Positions 62,798 to 64,000 of a DNA stretch of 64,000 nucleotides are shown here, piece after piece. The position numbers and the translations under genes were made by a program. The DNA comes from Alphaproteobacteria bacterium (GTDB lineage Bacteria; Pseudomonadota; Alphaproteobacteria; Rhodobacterales; Rhodobacteraceae), in NCBI GenBank assembly GCA_030431825.1, contig JAUIIJ010000014.1, positions 30,709 to 94,708 of the forward strand. The letters run 5' to 3'. The notes under the pieces are model-generated. The model ran no database searches and was not told the origin of the DNA. It worked only from the letters and a program-made list of their open reading frames with translations. Position 1 is the stretch's first letter. Every line of letters begins with the position of its first letter.

Positions 62798-64000
62798 ATG
62801 ATTACTGAATTTTTTCGGAGTGTATTTGACGAACTCAACACATCCGAGTTCTTCGAGGAAATCCCAGCCGAGAGAGCCCGCCTCATTTCAGGCGGAATGC
62901 CGACCGGCGATCCCTACGACAATGACGAAGGCGATGAGGGCAACGAAGGCAACGAGGGCGATGAGGGCAATGAGGCCCGCGCCGATGAAGGCAACGAAGG
63001 CAACGAGGGTAATGAAGGGGATGAAGGGAACGAACCCGGGGTGGATGAGGGAAATGAAGGAAACGAGGGTAACGAAGGCGACGAGGGCAATGAGCCCGGC
63101 GCCGATGAAGGCGATGAAGGCAATGAGGGGCTGGTAGATCCACGGCAGGACGAGGGTAACGAGGGCAATGAAGGCAACGAGGGCGATGAAGGGGACGAGC
63201 CGGGCGCCGACGAAGGCAATGAAGGCAACGAGGATAACGAAGGGGACGAGGGTGACGAACCTGGCGTCGACGAGGGCGACGAGGATGACGAAGGTGACGA
63301 GGGGAACGAGGGCAACGAGGATGGCTATGACGAGGGTGATGAGGGGAACGAACCCGAACCCGAAGACGAGGGCGACGAGAATAACGAGGGGGACGAAGGC
63401 GATGAAGGCAACGAGCGCGGCCTAGACGAGGGCAACGAAGGAAACGAGGGGAACGAAGGCGACGAAGGCGACGAACCGGGGGCCGATGAAGGCGACGAAG
63501 GCAACGAGGGCAACGAGGGCGACGAAGGCAACGAGCCGTATCTCGACGAAGGCAATGAAGGCGACGAGGGGACAGTCGACCCGACCCAGGATGAGGGCGA
63601 TGAAGGCAACGAAGGGAATGAAGGCGACGAAGGGGACGAGCCGGGGGCCGACGAAGGCAATGAGGGCAACGAGGGAAATGAAGGAGACGAAGGCAACGAG
63701 CCAACATTGGACGAGGGCGATGAAGGCAACGAGGGAGACGAAGGGGATGAAGGCAACGAAGCCGATGTCGATGAGGGCGACGAGGGTAACGAGGGCAACG
63801 AGCATGTAGGTCAGAACGAAGACAACGAGCACAACGAAGGGTCCGAGCACGACGAGGACAATGAAGGCAACGAGTTCGACGAGGGGGATGAGGGCGACGA
63901 AAGCTGGCCCGATTCCGGCCCCGGCGACAACGAGAATAACGGTGACGAGGGCAACGAGGACAACGAGCACAATGAAGGGTCCGAGCACGACGAGGACAAC
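62798..64000 (+). CDS. Acidic [D/N]-E-G repeat protein with double-glycine-type leader, 3' end beyond window
   Basis: An open frame of at least 401 residues with no stop before the window ends. It starts at ATG 62798, 7 nt after GGGGA. Residues 1-33 (FFRSVFDELNTSEFFEEIPA, then ERARLISGG) resemble a leader peptide: amphipathic, acidic, and ending in Gly-Gly, the cleavage site for peptidase-containing ABC exporters. The next residues (MPTGDPYDN) lead to almost uninterrupted triplets Asp/Asn-Glu-Gly from residue 43 onwards. Composition is extremely acidic, with no cysteine or hydrophobic core. I know no named family for it. Secretion, calcium binding or a surface matrix role are inferences. The other frames in this stretch are open only because of the repeats. 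Confidence 0.8.
   Translation, partial: MITEFFRSVFDELNTSEFFEEIPAERARLISGGMPTGDPYDNDEGDEGNEGNEGDEGNEARADEGNEGNEGNEGDEGNEPGVDEGNEGNEGNEGDEGNEPGADEGDEGNEGLVDPRQDEGNEGNEGNEGDEGDEPGADEGNEGNEDNEGDEGDEPGVDEGDEDDEGDEGNEGNEDGYDEGDEGNEPEPEDEGDENNEGDEGDEGNERGLDEGNEGNEGNEGDEGDEPGADEGDEGNEGNEGDEGNEPYLDEGNEGDEGTVDPTQDEGDEGNEGNEGDEGDEPGADEGNEGNEGNEGDEGNEPTLDEGDEGNEGDEGDEGNEADVDEGDEGNEGNEHVGQNEDNEHNEGSEHDEDNEGNEFDEGDEGDESWPDSGPGDNENNGDEGNEDNEHNEGSEHDEDN
62924..63814 (+). repeat. Nested coding repeat: triplets, 20-residue units, ~75-residue super-units
   Basis: Sixteen units begin DEG. Lengths run 20-20-20-15, 20-20-20-12, 20-20-20-15, 20-20-20-15, so four super-units occupy 62924-63148, 63149-63364, 63365-63589 and 63590-63814. 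A typical 20-mer is DEGNEGNEGNEGDEGNEPGA; short units end LVDPRQ, PEPE, TVDPTQ or HVGQ. At the DNA level this gives a 9-nt period (GAY/AAY-GAR-GGN) inside a 60-nt one. Codons vary at third positions between copies. Confidence 0.95.
63815..64000 (+). repeat. Second repeat class in the same protein (His/Ser-containing)
   Basis: After residue 339 the pattern changes. NEDNEHNEGSEHDEDN appears at 63815-63862 and again at 63953-64000, 138 nt (46 residues) apart, ending exactly at the window edge. Between them are FDEGDEGDESWPDSGPGDNE and similar text, with the first aromatic residues since residue 249 (one Trp and one Phe). The repeat continues beyond the window. Confidence 0.8.

Noticed and set aside
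62436..62801. 121-codon plus-strand frame in the gap after pncB
   Set aside because: It starts inside the pncB N-terminus, has no ribosome-binding site and shows no domain; its end overlaps the start of the repeat gene in another frame.
62883..63707. Long minus-strand open frame rich in Arg/Leu/Pro across the acidic repeat
   Set aside because: It is the antisense shadow of the (GAY/AAY GAR GGN) repeat, which avoids stops in several frames. The plus-strand frame has a start codon, Shine-Dalgarno site and non-repetitive N-terminus.
62924..63814. 60-bp periodic repeats as a possible CRISPR array or satellite DNA
   Set aside because: The period is coding: codons keep the reading frame, changes are mostly at third positions, and there are no unique spacers of constant length.
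62924..64000. RTX (calcium-binding nonapeptide) toxin repeats
   Set aside because: RTX units are G-G-x-G-x-D-x-U-x; these repeats lack the GGxG pattern and the hydrophobic ninth-position residues.

Overview
This is a GC-rich, densely packed chromosomal window. Gene content points to an alphaproteobacterium, most likely Rhodobacterales (Roseobacter group): a proteobacterial type VI secretion locus with a threonine-phosphorylation switch, a MoxR/DUF58/DUF4159 cassette, DUF1285, a Nudix-type isopentenyl-diphosphate isomerase and many ATGA-overlapped operons. I saw no tRNA, rRNA, CRISPR array, insertion sequence or phage gene. Assignments rest on motif recognition by eye, without database searches.

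Layout. 1-13.4 kb: the right part of a type VI secretion (T6SS) operon: a sheath-like protein (cut by the window edge), VgrG, a probable adaptor, PAAR, FHA protein TagH, TssK, TssL-OmpA, TssM, TagF and phosphatase PppA. The opposing kinase PpkA and an OmpA-like protein (13.4-16.2 kb) complete the control module. A membrane-anchored M15 peptidase follows. 17.4-26.5 kb: branched-chain 2-oxoacid dehydrogenase (E1a, E1b, E2, E3), then PHA synthase, a PHA-depolymerase-like hydrolase and polyphosphate kinase 2. 26.6-28.1 kb: hydroxypyruvate isomerase and a DUF1285 protein. 28.2-34.9 kb: the four-gene MoxR cassette. 34.9-43.3 kb (minus strand): an apparently exported fumarylacetoacetase-like protein, PbpC and an 1812-residue alpha-2-macroglobulin. 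43.4-49.0 kb: a hybrid histidine kinase, YaaA, RecQ and YggT. 49.1-53.5 kb: a thioesterase-like protein, an MFS permease, MepA, a phytase-like protein and a queuosine-precursor-type transporter. 53.5-56.0 kb: a structured leader RNA, ArfB, a P1 peptidase and Idi. 56.2-62.4 kb: a peptide/nickel-type ABC importer and PncB. 62.8 kb to the end: a very unusual acidic repeat protein that runs off the window.

How they fit. The T6SS genes form one translationally coupled unit, with PpkA, PppA, TagH and the TssL N-terminus making a phospho-switch. The bkd genes turn branched-chain amino acid skeletons into acyl-CoAs, and the next genes concern polyester and polyphosphate storage. MepA, PbpC, the alpha-2-macroglobulin and the M15 protein are all envelope functions.

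The two least ordinary items are the repeat protein at 62798-64000 (a leader-like N-terminus ending in a double glycine, then acidic [D/N]-E-G triplets organised into 20-residue units and these into about 75-residue super-units) and the RNA at 53583-53762 (an 18-codon ORF behind a 13-base 16S-complementary Shine-Dalgarno sequence, a downstream copy of the 16S tail able to pair with it, and a terminator) just upstream of the ribosome-rescue gene arfB.
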